Shown here: one piece after another, positions 1-9,663 of the stretch
How positions within the stretch are numbered: the stretch's first letter is position 1
Layout of the letters: each line of letters begins with the position of its first letter
Assembly (NCBI GenBank): GCA_902459845.2
Contig: CABPSV020000237.1
Span: 350-21,665, forward strand
Direction: 5' to 3'
DNA length: 21,316 nucleotides
Source: Hepatocystis sp. ex Piliocolobus tephrosceles
Taxonomy: Eukaryota; Apicomplexa; Aconoidasida; Haemosporida; Plasmodiidae
Program-made: the position numbers and the translations under genes
Notes under the pieces: model-generated
The model's database searches: none
Told to the model about the DNA's origin: nothing
The model's input: only the letters and a program-made list of their open reading frames with translations

Positions 1-1
1 C

Positions 2-196
2 GAAATAAAAAGTAATGAAATAAAAAGTAATGAAATAAAAAGTAATGAAATAAAAAGTAATGAAATAAAAAGTAATGAAATAAAAAGTAATGAAATAAAA
101 AGTAATGAAATAAAAAGTAATGAAATAAAAAGTAATGAAATAAAAAGTAATGAAATAAAAAGTAATGAAATAAAAAGTAATGCAATAAAAAGGTAT
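2..196. repeat. 15-bp tandem array, about 13 copies
   Basis: The unit GAAATAAAAAGTAAT repeats perfectly twelve times (2-181) and is followed by one diverged copy (182-196). An A18 run and a GAAGAAGAAG stretch come next. The array begins at the window edge, so it may extend further left. Its period is a multiple of three. Confidence 0.95.
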
Positions 197-256
197 AGAA
201 ATAAAAAAAAAAAAAAAAAAGAAGAAGAAGGAGGGAGTAAAAGACTAGATCGGTAA
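2..256 (+). CDS. Possible 3' end of a gene entering from the left (EIKSN-repeat tail)
   Basis: A single + strand frame stays open from the window edge to a TAA at 254-256. It reads about twelve perfect copies of the pentapeptide EIKSN, one diverged copy, then a basic/acidic tail (six Lys, three Glu, ending SKRLDR). The other two + frames hit TAA in every repeat unit, so this is the only readable + frame. Hydrophilic Lys/Asn/Glu pentapeptide arrays are common in Plasmodium proteins. The stop would lie 184 bp from the stop of the convergent clathrin gene, a plausible 3'-to-3' spacing. There is no start codon inside the window and no recognisable domain, so no function can be assigned. The alternative is a non-coding 15-bp minisatellite in the clathrin 3' region that happens to stay open in one frame. 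Sequence to the left would decide. Confidence 0.35.
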   Translation, partial: EIKSNEIKSNEIKSNEIKSNEIKSNEIKSNEIKSNEIKSNEIKSNEIKSNEIKSNEIKSNAIKRYRNKKKKKKEEEGGSKRLDR

Positions 257-440
257 TAAACAGTAGAAAAAAATAAATAACAAATAATAAAATAAATAAA
301 TAATAAATAGTAAATGATAGTGCATTATGTACTCGAAAGAAAGTTATAATAGTGGTACATATATATATATACAGCGTTTTTTTTGCAGGTTATATATGTA
401 CATGTATGTATACCCCGTTTTTTACCTTCCAAAGTTATGC
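257..440. other. Short AT-rich spacer downstream of clathrin
   Basis: This 184-bp spacer separates the clathrin stop from the TAA of the candidate left-hand frame. It contains AAATAAATAA-type tracts (270-310) and a short AT microsatellite near 358-371. It presumably carries clathrin 3' UTR. No gene or defined terminator is visible. Confidence 0.6.
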
Positions 441-3400
441 TCAAAAATGAGTGCTGTTAAACATGTCGTACTTATCATACTGAGAGTTACTAGGAGAAGT
501 GTACCCATTTTGAGGAGGCATAATGGATAGGTTTTTATTTAAAAGATATATGAATTCATTTTTTCCTGAGTTTTCTGAATAATCATTAGGAGCTGATTTG
601 TTCATTTTTTTTTCTTTTTGCATATCTTCTATTTGTTTTTTCATAGTTTCAATTTGATTGTTATAATCACTTAACATTTGTATAAAATATATCATAGCTT
701 GATCTTTAAACCCACTAGTCCACATAATTTCTAAAACATAATCAGGTTTTAATATATCATAACAAACAATTAAACATGCACATAATGCTTCTTTATTTTT
801 TATATTAATAAAATGATCTATTAATTCTTCTACGTAAATACTATTTTTAGAAACTCTAGCAACTTCAATAGCATCTTTATATTGTTCTTCTTTTTTAGAC
901 AAGTTAATAGATTCTTTATATTTTTTATTTTTTTTATATAATAAAGCAGCTATACGTCTCATTTCTAACAATTTATGATTTTCTAATTTTGTAATTAAAT
1001 TTATTTGATTGAAGTTGTCATATTCATCTATAGAATGTCTCAAACTTATGTAATCATCGTTATGTAAATATATTTCATTCAATGTTTCATTAACAGAAGT
1101 TATATTTTGTCCTTGTATATCTTCTAAATATTTTTGAATTAATGGTAAATTATTTGTTTTTTTTACAGTTTGTACTAGTCTAGTATTATCGATTTTATTT
1201 TCCAAAACTTTTAACAAATTATACAAATTTAATGGATTTTCTTCAATATAAAAATCGATTACTTTATGTATAACATCACTATTTGTAACTTTGTGAATAA
1301 CTTGCATGAATATATCAGGTTGATAAGCAGTAGGCGAATGGTTAATTATAGTATCTACTGCTAAATTATATTCATCGTAGGATATATACAAATAAACAGC
1401 TTCTTTTAATAAATATTCATTTTTACATACATCTATCAATTTTCTAGTATTAATTTTATTTGAATATGTACGAATAAATTCCATTAATTTATCAGAATCA
1501 TATTTTGCATATAATATGCCTAATTCTGTGTATATACCAATATGAGCTCTTTCATTGTTTAATCCATTTTCTAATAAATTTATTAATTCGTTAATATATT
1601 TTTTTTTTTCATATATTTTTATAATTTCATCTAAATGATCTGCATGCATAATTAATTGTAAACCAGCAACATGAGCAAATTTTAATTGCTTATATTTTAC
1701 ACAAATAAAATTAACTTCTTTCCATGTTTTGAGACTTTTTGCTTTTTTAGCAGCTTCAATAGCTAATGCATATTCTTTTAATTTTAAATAACAAACAGTT
1801 AATTTTTGATTATTTGGTATACTACTGTATAAAATTTTTGCTGATTCATATTCTTGTTCTTTATATAACCTATCACCAATCATTTGTAAGTTTGCTGAAT
1901 TTGTACTAGTAATAAATTTAGTCATATCAGATAATTTTTTTAATTTTGCATATGCATATACTAACTCAGAATCTATTAACACATCTTTTAAAAATGTAGA
2001 TTCTCTTAAATTTGTCAGGTACATTATTATATGTTCATAAAAATTATTCTCTTTACATTTTTCAATTACTTCTTTATATGCTCCTGAATTATTTGATTTT
2101 ATAAAACTATCAATAGCGTCCGTAATTTTGTTTAATTTTAGTTGCGCTTTGCCTAAAATAAACCATACATCCGGATTGTTACATTTTTGGGCTAAATCTA
2201 TTGCTCTATTAAGGTCACTTTCATAATCAACTATTTCTTGTTTGTTTTGTTTATTATCCGGTTTATCATCATTCTTATCACTGTCACTGTAATCTGTTTC
2301 ATCTTCACTATAACTACCACTTCCGACTTTATCTAAAGTCAATGAAGCTTTTCCATCTGTCAAACTATCATTTACACTTTTTACATTTTCATTATAACCA
2401 AAATCATTAATACCTTCTCTACTACTATTATTTTGAAAACTAAGATTGTTATTATCGTACGAAGCATGTTGATCGATATATATATTTTTTTTTTGTTTGC
2501 TTTTTTTTTTTTTTTTTTTTATTATTTTTTTGCCCATACCTGTGTCAAAATCTAAGATTTTGTCTAATAAAACGGATACGGCCGAAGTAAAACAGTTAAA
2601 TTTTTTGTATATAATAAAAGCTTCTTCTCGTAAGTTATATTCATATGCAACGGCTGCAATTTCAGGGCCTGAAAAATTATCTAATCGGTTAATATATTCA
2701 ATTACTTTTTTGGAATCTGATTTTATAGCTGTTAAAATTAACAAATTTTGTAAATTTTTATTATCATTAAATTCACTGTTATGTAATACAATTTTTTCTA
2801 ATAATTCGATTAATTCACTACTTAGTTTTTTTTCGATAAAAGCTTTTACAGTTACCGTAATTTCATCAGCATTATTAGATTCGATTAAAGTGGATCCAAT
2901 TACCTGATCAATTACATTTTTTCTATATTTATTTGATTCATCTAGTACTATTTTCCATAATTCCATAGATTGTCTTTTGACTAAATATTTTGCTTGTAAT
3001 TTAAACAAACCATTTTTACTAGTTATATTAATTAATTCTTTATCACATTCTCCATTAGATCTTTCATAAGCAATATATGCTAAATGAGAATCTAAATCTT
3101 CACAATATTTACCAATCAATTTTTTATCATAAAAATTATTAGTTTTTAAAAAGTTTTCTGGATCTTTATTCAGATCGATATATATTTTTGCCAATGCATT
3201 ATGTAATTCGATATTTTCATATCCTTCATTTGCTCTTGTTTCTAACCACGGTAGTAACAATTTTAGTCTATTTCTTTTTTCAGCTATATCTATTAAATTT
3301 TTAATATTAGAAATATTTTTAATTTGGTTTAATAAATTAAGTAAAAATTCTTCTGATGCATCTAAATCTAGTAAAACACTTATAACTTTATTAGCATTGG

Positions 3401-6400
3401 ATGGATTTACTTTTATTACATATACTTCTATATATTTTAGTAAACTATTTTTATATAAATATTCAGCTAGTTCTTCTATATAATCATGAATATCACATAC
3501 ATAAATTAAAGGTCTAGGATCTGATAATTTACATTCTTTTAAATAATTTTTTATCTGTTCAGGATTGTATTTTGCATTTTTATCTTTACATAATCTGTCT
3601 AACTCTTTTATATTATTAATTTTTACACAAGCTTCGATATATTTAAACATAATAAAATGAACGTCTTCTTTTTTTAAATTATATACATTTTCTACTTCTT
3701 CTTCATTAACACTACTAGTACCAGTGGTGTTTAAATTGGAGATGCTACTACTTCTGGCATTGTAATTAGCCAATGATGCATTTTCATTACCTAAACTACC
3801 ATCGGTGTTATTAAAAGAGAAATTATCAGTACGTGTGTTTACATCTGGTAACTCATTCAAAATAGAACTAATAAAATAAAAAATACCTTCATAATTTTTA
3901 CTTTCTTCAAATTTATTAATAATTTTTTTTATTCCTATTTTATGATAATATTGAACACAAATAGCAATTACTAATTCCATGTTTATTTTACTTGTTTTCA
4001 TAAATTCGAAAAGTATCTCTTCACATACTGAATCACTTAATGTTGCAAAATAACCTTTAATCCAATCAATAGATATACATTTATTTTTTTTTATATCTTT
4101 CTTAAAATCGGATAAATTATTATATCTTCCTTTTTCATCTGTATGATTTGTCATGTTATTACTAGTACCAATATCTATATTATATTGTGTGTTTTTATTT
4201 TCTGATAAAAATGTAGATTTATTAATAACTCGTTTAATATCACTAATGTTATTATAATTTTCTAATGCTCGTTGATATAAACCATTTTCTTCACATAAAT
4301 AAGCAATTTTATGTTTGTCATAGTATGTAAATATATCCATCTGAAACAACGTTTCAGCAACTTGTATATTATTATACAAATTAAACTCAAATAATTTTGT
4401 TTGTAAATGTTTATGTTCCGGTTTATTATCTTTTAAATAATCTAACAAAATAGAAGTTGCTTCTTGTAATTTTTTTCTACTCAATAAATAATCTATTATA
4501 CCATTTATATCAAATTGTATATTATTTTCACATAAAAATTTTACAAAATAAATAGCCAATTCGCTTGGAGTTGTTTTTTCGTAGTTACTACTATCATTAA
4601 TCACATTTGTTTTGTTGGTATTAGTATCACTAAAAAAACTTAATGTTTCATTTTTTTGTGATGTTACATTGGAATGGGTTGTAGTAGAAATATCTCGGTC
4701 ATGAATACTATTTGTACTACTATTACTACATACACTACTACTACTACTAATTCGAACATTACCTTTTATATAGTCATTATTTGTAAATTCATGACTGATT
4801 ATTATAATAAAAATAGATACATAATCAAAAGTTACTTGTTTAAAATTGTTTATATAACTTAACACGTTTGAAAACATATTCAACAAACAATACATTGCAA
4901 TAATTTTATTATGTGATGTACATCTTAAATATATATTTAATGCAAAACGTAAATCTAATGCTTTGACTAAATCTCCTAACTCTTCTGAAGAAGTTAACTT
5001 ATCATCTTTTATCCATTTTTCTAAGTACTCCCTTTTTTTTTGTAAAACTACTGGCTTTACCAATTCAAGTGATTCATATGTATTTAATTTGTCATAATCT
5101 AACAGAACTGAAAAATATAAAAGTAAAGGAGATAATTGACCAGGGACAGTTTTAAAAGATTTGAAACTATTTAAAACTTGTTGTGTTCGTAATGGTGGAA
5201 TAATTCTTATATCTTCATTTTTTTTAATCATATGTAAAATTGCTTCTGCTACAGAACTAGAATAATGTTCTTCATGGAATTTACTATTTTTTAATAGACA
5301 AATAATTTTAGAAGCCTTCTTAAAATCTGATTCGTTAATACATTTTTTATACAAAGATATATAATCACATCCTCCTGGATAACCATATTTAAAACATAAA
5401 TTTTTCATGATTCTATCTTTTACATCTATAGTAGATATTTTTAAAAAATTCATTAATTGTACATAATTAAGTGTTACATAAAAAATTTTACCTTTTTTAT
5501 TTATTGCATATATACCATCTCCATTTTTACTATCACAACATGTAAATATATTATCTTCACTTATTCTTTCTTTTATAATTAATGTTAATGTACCTTCATC
5601 AAATATGTATATATAACTATATTTTGTTACAACATATATAACACCTTGTAATGTATTCATACTTATATAAATAGGAAAATCATTTAAACTTTCATTTACT
5701 AAATTTATTTCTTTTACAATCTTATGTGGTATTACACCTTCACTTTTATTTGTATATATATCCATTAAATGTAATTTACTAAGAGAAGAATTTTTTTTTT
5801 TTTCAATAAAACAGAACAATGGTTTAATATCAAAATTATCAAATATAAAATTACCAAAACAACCTATGAAACCTTCAATAGTTTGATGTAATTTTTTTTC
5901 ACATGAATAAAGTTGCATATATCCATCAATACTTTTCCCTTGATCTTGAGTAAATATTCCACATAATATACACCACTTCATATCTTTATCTGTAGTATAA
6001 TACAATATCTGTGAATTATTTTCAATAAATATTTGTGCCTTTTCAAATACTTTAGTTAATGTATTGTTATGTTCTTTATTTTTCTTACTATTATATATAT
6101 CTATATTCCAGTGATAAATATTCTTTTCACAAACTATAGCAATCGTATCATTATTTATCCATTTCCAATATGTCATATATTCATTCAAATTTAAAGAACA
6201 TATTTTTTCTTTAGTTTCTATATTAAAAACTTGTAAAAATATTGTATTCATATTTTTTAAAGTACCCCTTAATGCTAATATAGGATCTTTAGGGTGAATA
6301 ATAACACTATCAGCTTTCATATATTTACGAGTGCTTGTTTTGTTTTGCAAATTTATTACTACAACTTGGGTATTATCGTTTACATTTTCCTTCACACAAA

Positions 6401-6512
6401 TAAATTTTTCACCTTCAATGGAAACGTTTCCAAGACGAAACGATTCATACTTTATGTCATAGTTCGTCAGGTTGTCGACGACCGCGACTGATAGAGGGCT
6501 ACTACGGTTCAT
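441..6512 (-). CDS. CHC: Clathrin heavy chain
   Basis: This is the leg of the clathrin triskelion, the coat protein of post-Golgi and endosomal vesicles. The 2023-aa frame is intronless. The start chosen is ATG 6510-6512, because the protein then begins MNRSSPLSVAV and aligns with the family N-terminus. An in-frame ATG 15 codons upstream only adds a peptide read from low-complexity leader DNA. The N-terminal beta-propeller (about residues 1-370) carries family motifs FICVKE, ADSVIIHP, QVFNIE and YWKWI. The alpha-solenoid of CHCR repeats follows, with hallmarks such as LNRAIDLAQKCNNPDVW, GDRLYKEQEYESAKILY, TWKEV and ERAHIGIYTELGILYAKY. The trimerisation region is well conserved (SVNETLNEIYL, DEYDNF, MRRIAALLYKKNKKYKES, CYDILKPDYVLE), followed by a helix (DYNNQIETMKKQIEDMQKEK). 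Human CHC is about 1675 aa. The excess lies in low-complexity insertions near residues 585-650, 763-810, 891-940 and 1325-1428. No clear C-terminal QLMLT-type Hsc70 motif is seen. Family identification is very secure. Confidence 0.97.
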   Translation of the reverse strand: MNRSSPLSVAVVDNLTNYDIKYESFRLGNVSIEGEKFICVKENVNDNTQVVVINLQNKTSTRKYMKADSVIIHPKDPILALRGTLKNMNTIFLQVFNIETKEKICSLNLNEYMTYWKWINNDTIAIVCEKNIYHWNIDIYNSKKNKEHNNTLTKVFEKAQIFIENNSQILYYTTDKDMKWCILCGIFTQDQGKSIDGYMQLYSCEKKLHQTIEGFIGCFGNFIFDNFDIKPLFCFIEKKKNSSLSKLHLMDIYTNKSEGVIPHKIVKEINLVNESLNDFPIYISMNTLQGVIYVVTKYSYIYIFDEGTLTLIIKERISEDNIFTCCDSKNGDGIYAINKKGKIFYVTLNYVQLMNFLKISTIDVKDRIMKNLCFKYGYPGGCDYISLYKKCINESDFKKASKIICLLKNSKFHEEHYSSSVAEAILHMIKKNEDIRIIPPLRTQQVLNSFKSFKTVPGQLSPLLLYFSVLLDYDKLNTYESLELVKPVVLQKKREYLEKWIKDDKLTSSEELGDLVKALDLRFALNIYLRCTSHNKIIAMYCLLNMFSNVLSYINNFKQVTFDYVSIFIIIISHEFTNNDYIKGNVRISSSSSVCSNSSTNSIHDRDISTTTHSNVTSQKNETLSFFSDTNTNKTNVINDSSNYEKTTPSELAIYFVKFLCENNIQFDINGIIDYLLSRKKLQEATSILLDYLKDNKPEHKHLQTKLFEFNLYNNIQVAETLFQMDIFTYYDKHKIAYLCEENGLYQRALENYNNISDIKRVINKSTFLSENKNTQYNIDIGTSNNMTNHTDEKGRYNNLSDFKKDIKKNKCISIDWIKGYFATLSDSVCEEILFEFMKTSKINMELVIAICVQYYHKIGIKKIINKFEESKNYEGIFYFISSILNELPDVNTRTDNFSFNNTDGSLGNENASLANYNARSSSISNLNTTGTSSVNEEEVENVYNLKKEDVHFIMFKYIEACVKINNIKELDRLCKDKNAKYNPEQIKNYLKECKLSDPRPLIYVCDIHDYIEELAEYLYKNSLLKYIEVYVIKVNPSNANKVISVLLDLDASEEFLLNLLNQIKNISNIKNLIDIAEKRNRLKLLLPWLETRANEGYENIELHNALAKIYIDLNKDPENFLKTNNFYDKKLIGKYCEDLDSHLAYIAYERSNGECDKELINITSKNGLFKLQAKYLVKRQSMELWKIVLDESNKYRKNVIDQVIGSTLIESNNADEITVTVKAFIEKKLSSELIELLEKIVLHNSEFNDNKNLQNLLILTAIKSDSKKVIEYINRLDNFSGPEIAAVAYEYNLREEAFIIYKKFNCFTSAVSVLLDKILDFDTGMGKKIIKKKKKKSKQKKNIYIDQHASYDNNNLSFQNNSSREGINDFGYNENVKSVNDSLTDGKASLTLDKVGSGSYSEDETDYSDSDKNDDKPDNKQNKQEIVDYESDLNRAIDLAQKCNNPDVWFILGKAQLKLNKITDAIDSFIKSNNSGAYKEVIEKCKENNFYEHIIMYLTNLRESTFLKDVLIDSELVYAYAKLKKLSDMTKFITSTNSANLQMIGDRLYKEQEYESAKILYSSIPNNQKLTVCYLKLKEYALAIEAAKKAKSLKTWKEVNFICVKYKQLKFAHVAGLQLIMHADHLDEIIKIYEKKKYINELINLLENGLNNERAHIGIYTELGILYAKYDSDKLMEFIRTYSNKINTRKLIDVCKNEYLLKEAVYLYISYDEYNLAVDTIINHSPTAYQPDIFMQVIHKVTNSDVIHKVIDFYIEENPLNLYNLLKVLENKIDNTRLVQTVKKTNNLPLIQKYLEDIQGQNITSVNETLNEIYLHNDDYISLRHSIDEYDNFNQINLITKLENHKLLEMRRIAALLYKKNKKYKESINLSKKEEQYKDAIEVARVSKNSIYVEELIDHFINIKNKEALCACLIVCYDILKPDYVLEIMWTSGFKDQAMIYFIQMLSDYNNQIETMKKQIEDMQKEKKMNKSAPNDYSENSGKNEFIYLLNKNLSIMPPQNGYTSPSNSQYDKYDMFNSTHF
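2226..2540 (-). other. Basic/acidic low-complexity insertion in clathrin leg
   Basis: About 104 residues (1325-1428) interrupt the alpha-solenoid just before the conserved LNRAIDLAQKCNNPDVW repeat. The insertion opens with a Lys-rich block (KKKKKKSKQKK). An Asn/Ser-rich centre follows, then a Ser/Asp/Glu-rich patch (SYSEDETDYSDSDKNDDK) that resembles casein-kinase-2 type sites. Human clathrin has no counterpart at this point. Confidence 0.8.
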
Positions 6513-6537
6513 CTTTGCGAGTATATAAAATTTATGA

Positions 6538-6543
6538 GCATGC
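6538..6543. promoter_or_regulatory. GCATGC site just upstream of clathrin start
   Basis: GCATGC lies 25 bp upstream of the chosen clathrin ATG. It matches the core bound in vitro by some Plasmodium ApiAP2 factors (TGCATGC-type). A six-base match may be chance. Its position inside the leader is the only reason to note it. Confidence 0.2.
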
Positions 6544-6765
6544 GTGTGTGTATACACGCCTATATATATATATATACATATACAAAAACCAGTACAGTAT
6601 AAACTAAGTGGGACTTACTAATGGGTGACAAATGCAGTAGCAAAATATAAAATATGAAAAAAAATAAAAATAAACAATAAAAATTGTATTAAATATGCAG
6701 AGAAAATAAACTGTACAAAAAAAGAAAAAAAAAAAAGTTGTTCATAAGGGTGTTGAAAAGTGTGT

Positions 6766-6861
6766 GATTGTAACTGAGATTGATTGTAACTGTGAATGAC
6801 TACAACAGTGATTGACTACAACAGTGATTGACTACAACAGTGATTGACTACAACAGTGAGT
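6766..6861. repeat. 16-bp tandem array upstream of clathrin, six units
   Basis: There are six contiguous 16-bp units. Two are GATTGTAACTG-type (6766-6781, 6782-6797) and four are GACTACAACAGTGATT (6798-6813, 6814-6829, 6830-6845, 6846-6861, the last ending GAGT). The array is clearly richer in G and C than its surroundings. It sits about 254-349 bp upstream of the clathrin ATG, within the expected promoter/leader. Confidence 0.9.
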
Positions 6862-6930
6862 ATAAATATAAAATTGATTACTGTACATAAAAAAGAAAGA
6901 TAATAATTCAAATAATTTTATATATAATAA

Positions 6931-6934
<4 letters not shown>

Positions 6935-6968
<34 letters not shown>
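6935..6968. repeat. (AT)17 microsatellite
   Basis: A pure AT dinucleotide run lies next to the GTGCAC palindrome in the clathrin upstream region. Confidence 0.95.
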
Positions 6969-6975
<7 letters not shown>

Positions 6976-6979
<4 letters not shown>

Positions 6980-6991
6980 CGTGCACGTATA
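6976..6991. promoter_or_regulatory. 16-bp palindrome centred on GTGCAC
   Basis: TATACGTGCACGTATA is a perfect 16-bp palindrome 464 bp upstream of the clathrin ATG. Its core GTGCAC is the motif reported for the Plasmodium invasion-stage factor AP2-I and related ApiAP2 domains. A GC-containing palindrome stands out in this AT background. Regulation of clathrin through it is inference only. Confidence 0.4.
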
Positions 6992-7442
6992 ATGTATGTT
7001 ACTCTTTCCGTATTTTTTATCAAGTATGAAAATGTAAAAAAAAAAAAAAAAAAATTTAAGTGAGAAAAAAAAATGCATATAAAACTAAGTTTTATAGTAA
7101 TTTTTAAAAATTCTAAGTATAAAAAAATACAATTACGTGGTAATAAAATGTGCAAAAAAAACAAAAAAAAAAAACAATATTTATATGTATATATATATAT
7201 TTTTTTTTTTTTCTTCCCTGTTGTTTTATCAACTTTTTATATATTCATAAAAATAACACATTTCCTTACACTGCAAGTTTTGTCTTTGTCTTTAATTACG
7301 CTTTCTTGTTCATGTGTTTATGTACATAATTATTCGTACATAGGTTTGTTAACTTGTTCATGTTTTTGTTAGTGCTTTTTATAATATAAATACACTTGAT
7401 CATAAACTAATATATAATATCCTTATCTATTATTGTACTTGC

Positions 7443-7760
7443 TTAATTATTTATTTAATTATTTATTTAATTATTTGTTTAATCATTTGTTTAATTATTT
7501 GTTTACTTGTTTGTTTACTTGTTTGTTTACTTGCTTGTTTACTTGTTTGTTTACTTGTTTGTTTACTTGTTTGTTTACTTGTTTGTTTACTTGTTTGTTT
7601 ACTTGTTTGTTTACTTGTTTGTTTACTTGTTTACTTTTTCTTACTTATTTGTTTGTTTACTTTTCCTTTTTCACTTATCTGCTTTTATCTTCTTACTTAT
7701 TAACTTTTTTATTTACTTATTTGCTCACTTATTCTTTTACATTTTTTATTTTTTAATTTA
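7443..7760. repeat. 12-bp TTTA/TTTG-based tandem repeat array
   Basis: The array starts as AATTATTTATTT-type 12-mers (about 7443-7500) and becomes near-perfect copies of CTTGTTTGTTTA (about 7505-7635). It then decays into ACTTATTTGTTT-like variants up to a long poly-T. Two + frames are open across it but give only CLFT/FVYL-like repeats, so it is treated as non-coding. Confidence 0.9.
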
Positions 7761-7765
7761 ATTTA

Positions 7766-7767
<2 letters not shown>

Positions 7768-7815
<48 letters not shown>
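7768..7815. repeat. Poly-T tract (48 nt)
   Basis: An uninterrupted T run directly follows the 12-bp array. Tracts of this kind are common between Plasmodium genes. Confidence 0.95.
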
Positions 7816-7816
<1 letters not shown>

Positions 7817-7906
7817 TTCTTTTTATTTTAAAATAATAACACAATACACGTTACTTAGTTTATTTATTATTAAACTTTTTATTTTTGTTTTTTCATTTTG
7901 GTAATG

Positions 7907-7914
7907 CCCCCCCC
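7907..7914. other. C8 homopolymer
   Basis: Eight consecutive C residues sit between AATG and an A12 run. G/C homopolymers this long are rare in such an AT-rich genome. No function can be assigned. Confidence 0.9.
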
Positions 7915-8136
7915 AAAAAAAAAAAATTAAATACATATATGCATAAAAATATATATATATACATGTATACCCTTTTATTATATTTTATTGAATATAAATA
8001 TATAATGACTTTTAATTTATTTTTTTTTAAAAATTAAACAAAGCCTTTAACGATTATGTTATAATCTATTATACGCAAAAAAAAAAAAAATAAAATAAAA
8101 TAAATTTGCAGTCACGAAATAAAAGATAAACAGTAA

Positions 8137-8140
<4 letters not shown>

Positions 8141-8180
<40 letters not shown>
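8141..8180. repeat. (AT)20 microsatellite
   Basis: A pure AT dinucleotide run of 40 bp is followed by TATACGTACATATGGAGTAC, a short sequence with partial dyad symmetry. Confidence 0.95.
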
Positions 8181-8184
<4 letters not shown>

Positions 8185-8444
8185 CGTACATATGGAGTAC
8201 ATATATATATGTACCTATTTATTTTTATTTGTTTTTTTTAATAAGAACTCATCCCTTTTTTTAGTAAAAGTAAAGTAATTTATTTCACCTACACTTATAT
8301 GATTACATTCAAGAATAAAAAACGAGTAATCCTTTTAAATTTAATAAATGTGTATTCGTTCATAGTTCTTGTAAAAGTGTATAACACATATTGACATGGA
8401 GAACGTATGTGTTGTACATATATACATATATATAAACGTATGCA

Positions 8445-8554
<110 letters not shown>

Positions 8555-8979
8555 ACATATTGAACATAATCAACCTAATTACATTATAAAAAGTTATTGA
8601 AAAAATAAAAATATATTTTTTAAGATTGGTAACATATTTATATTGTTAATCTACAATTTAAATCTACAATTTAATTTCTTCTTTTTATTTTTCATTTTTT
8701 AAAAAGGCTTTAAATTAAATAATAGTTTGTTAGTAGCACTTTCGGTACCTAGCATATTGTTAATACCATTTTTAAGAACATAGTATGTTTTTTTTTTTAA
8801 TGGTAACAATTTTTTAAAAAATATAGTAAAAATATATTTGTTTCCGCTTTATAAAAAACTTTCATTAGCCCATCTTTTCACATAAGCATTTTCTTAATTA
8901 TTGTCTTATCTCACTTTATGTATGAACATAATATTAATGCTATTATTTAAACCTACCATTAAGGTCATTTTGCTCTTTT

Positions 8980-8983
<4 letters not shown>

Positions 8984-9011
<28 letters not shown>
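8984..9011. repeat. Poly-T tract (28 nt)
   Basis: A simple T run is preceded by TTTTGCTCTTTTGCTC. No other feature is visible around it. Confidence 0.95.
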
Positions 9012-9663
9012 ATTCTACCTTATGTGTACATAATTGAACTAGTGGAATAATATAAGTAACATGTGCAATTTAAAAAAAAGAAACTCAGTATGAAAAAGTT
9101 TATTAAAAATTGTAAAAAAAAAAAAAATAATAATAATAATAAAGTGGTGTGATATGTTATAGATGTTTTTTATTTCATTTCAAAAATCAAAAAAAGAAAA
9201 AAGAAAACAGTAGATGAATGTAATAAAGACAAGGAGTAGGTGTGATGACCTTTTTAAAATGTAATATAAACAAAAGCTGAAATTATATATAATCGCAAAA
9301 TGTATACACAAAAATAATAAAAAGTGATGAACTAAGATAAAATAAATGCAATATGATACGTTTTTATTTTTTGATTATTTATTTTTTTATTAAAAATGCA
9401 ATCTATGCAACGATTTAAAAATAAACACAAATGAATGTTATAAAAAAAAAAAAAAGACCCATCGGTGTGTATATACACCTGTGCACAAATGTACATATAC
9501 ATATGTGTACACTGTCTGGAAACAAAATTCATTGTGTTCATTCTTTATTTTTCAAAAAAATATATTTTAAATATGTTAGTTAGTTGGTTCATAATTTGAA
9601 AAGTTGTAAATAATTATTAATTAATAATTAACATCTCATCTGTGAGTTAACGATTTCCTTTTT

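Noticed and set aside
327..530. Short + strand frame of 67 codons overlapping the clathrin C-terminus
   Set aside because: It has a random-looking composition with no domain and overlaps conserved coding sequence on the other strand.
6513..6557. N-terminal 15-codon extension of clathrin (MYTHTHAHKFYILAK)
   Set aside because: The conserved protein begins at the next Met (MNRSSPL). The extension is encoded by GTGTGT/ATAT leader DNA and has no family counterpart.
7433..7761. Open frames giving CLFT or FVYL repeats
   Set aside because: They are translations of a 12-bp minisatellite followed by poly-T. Two frames are open at once and there is no non-repeat domain.
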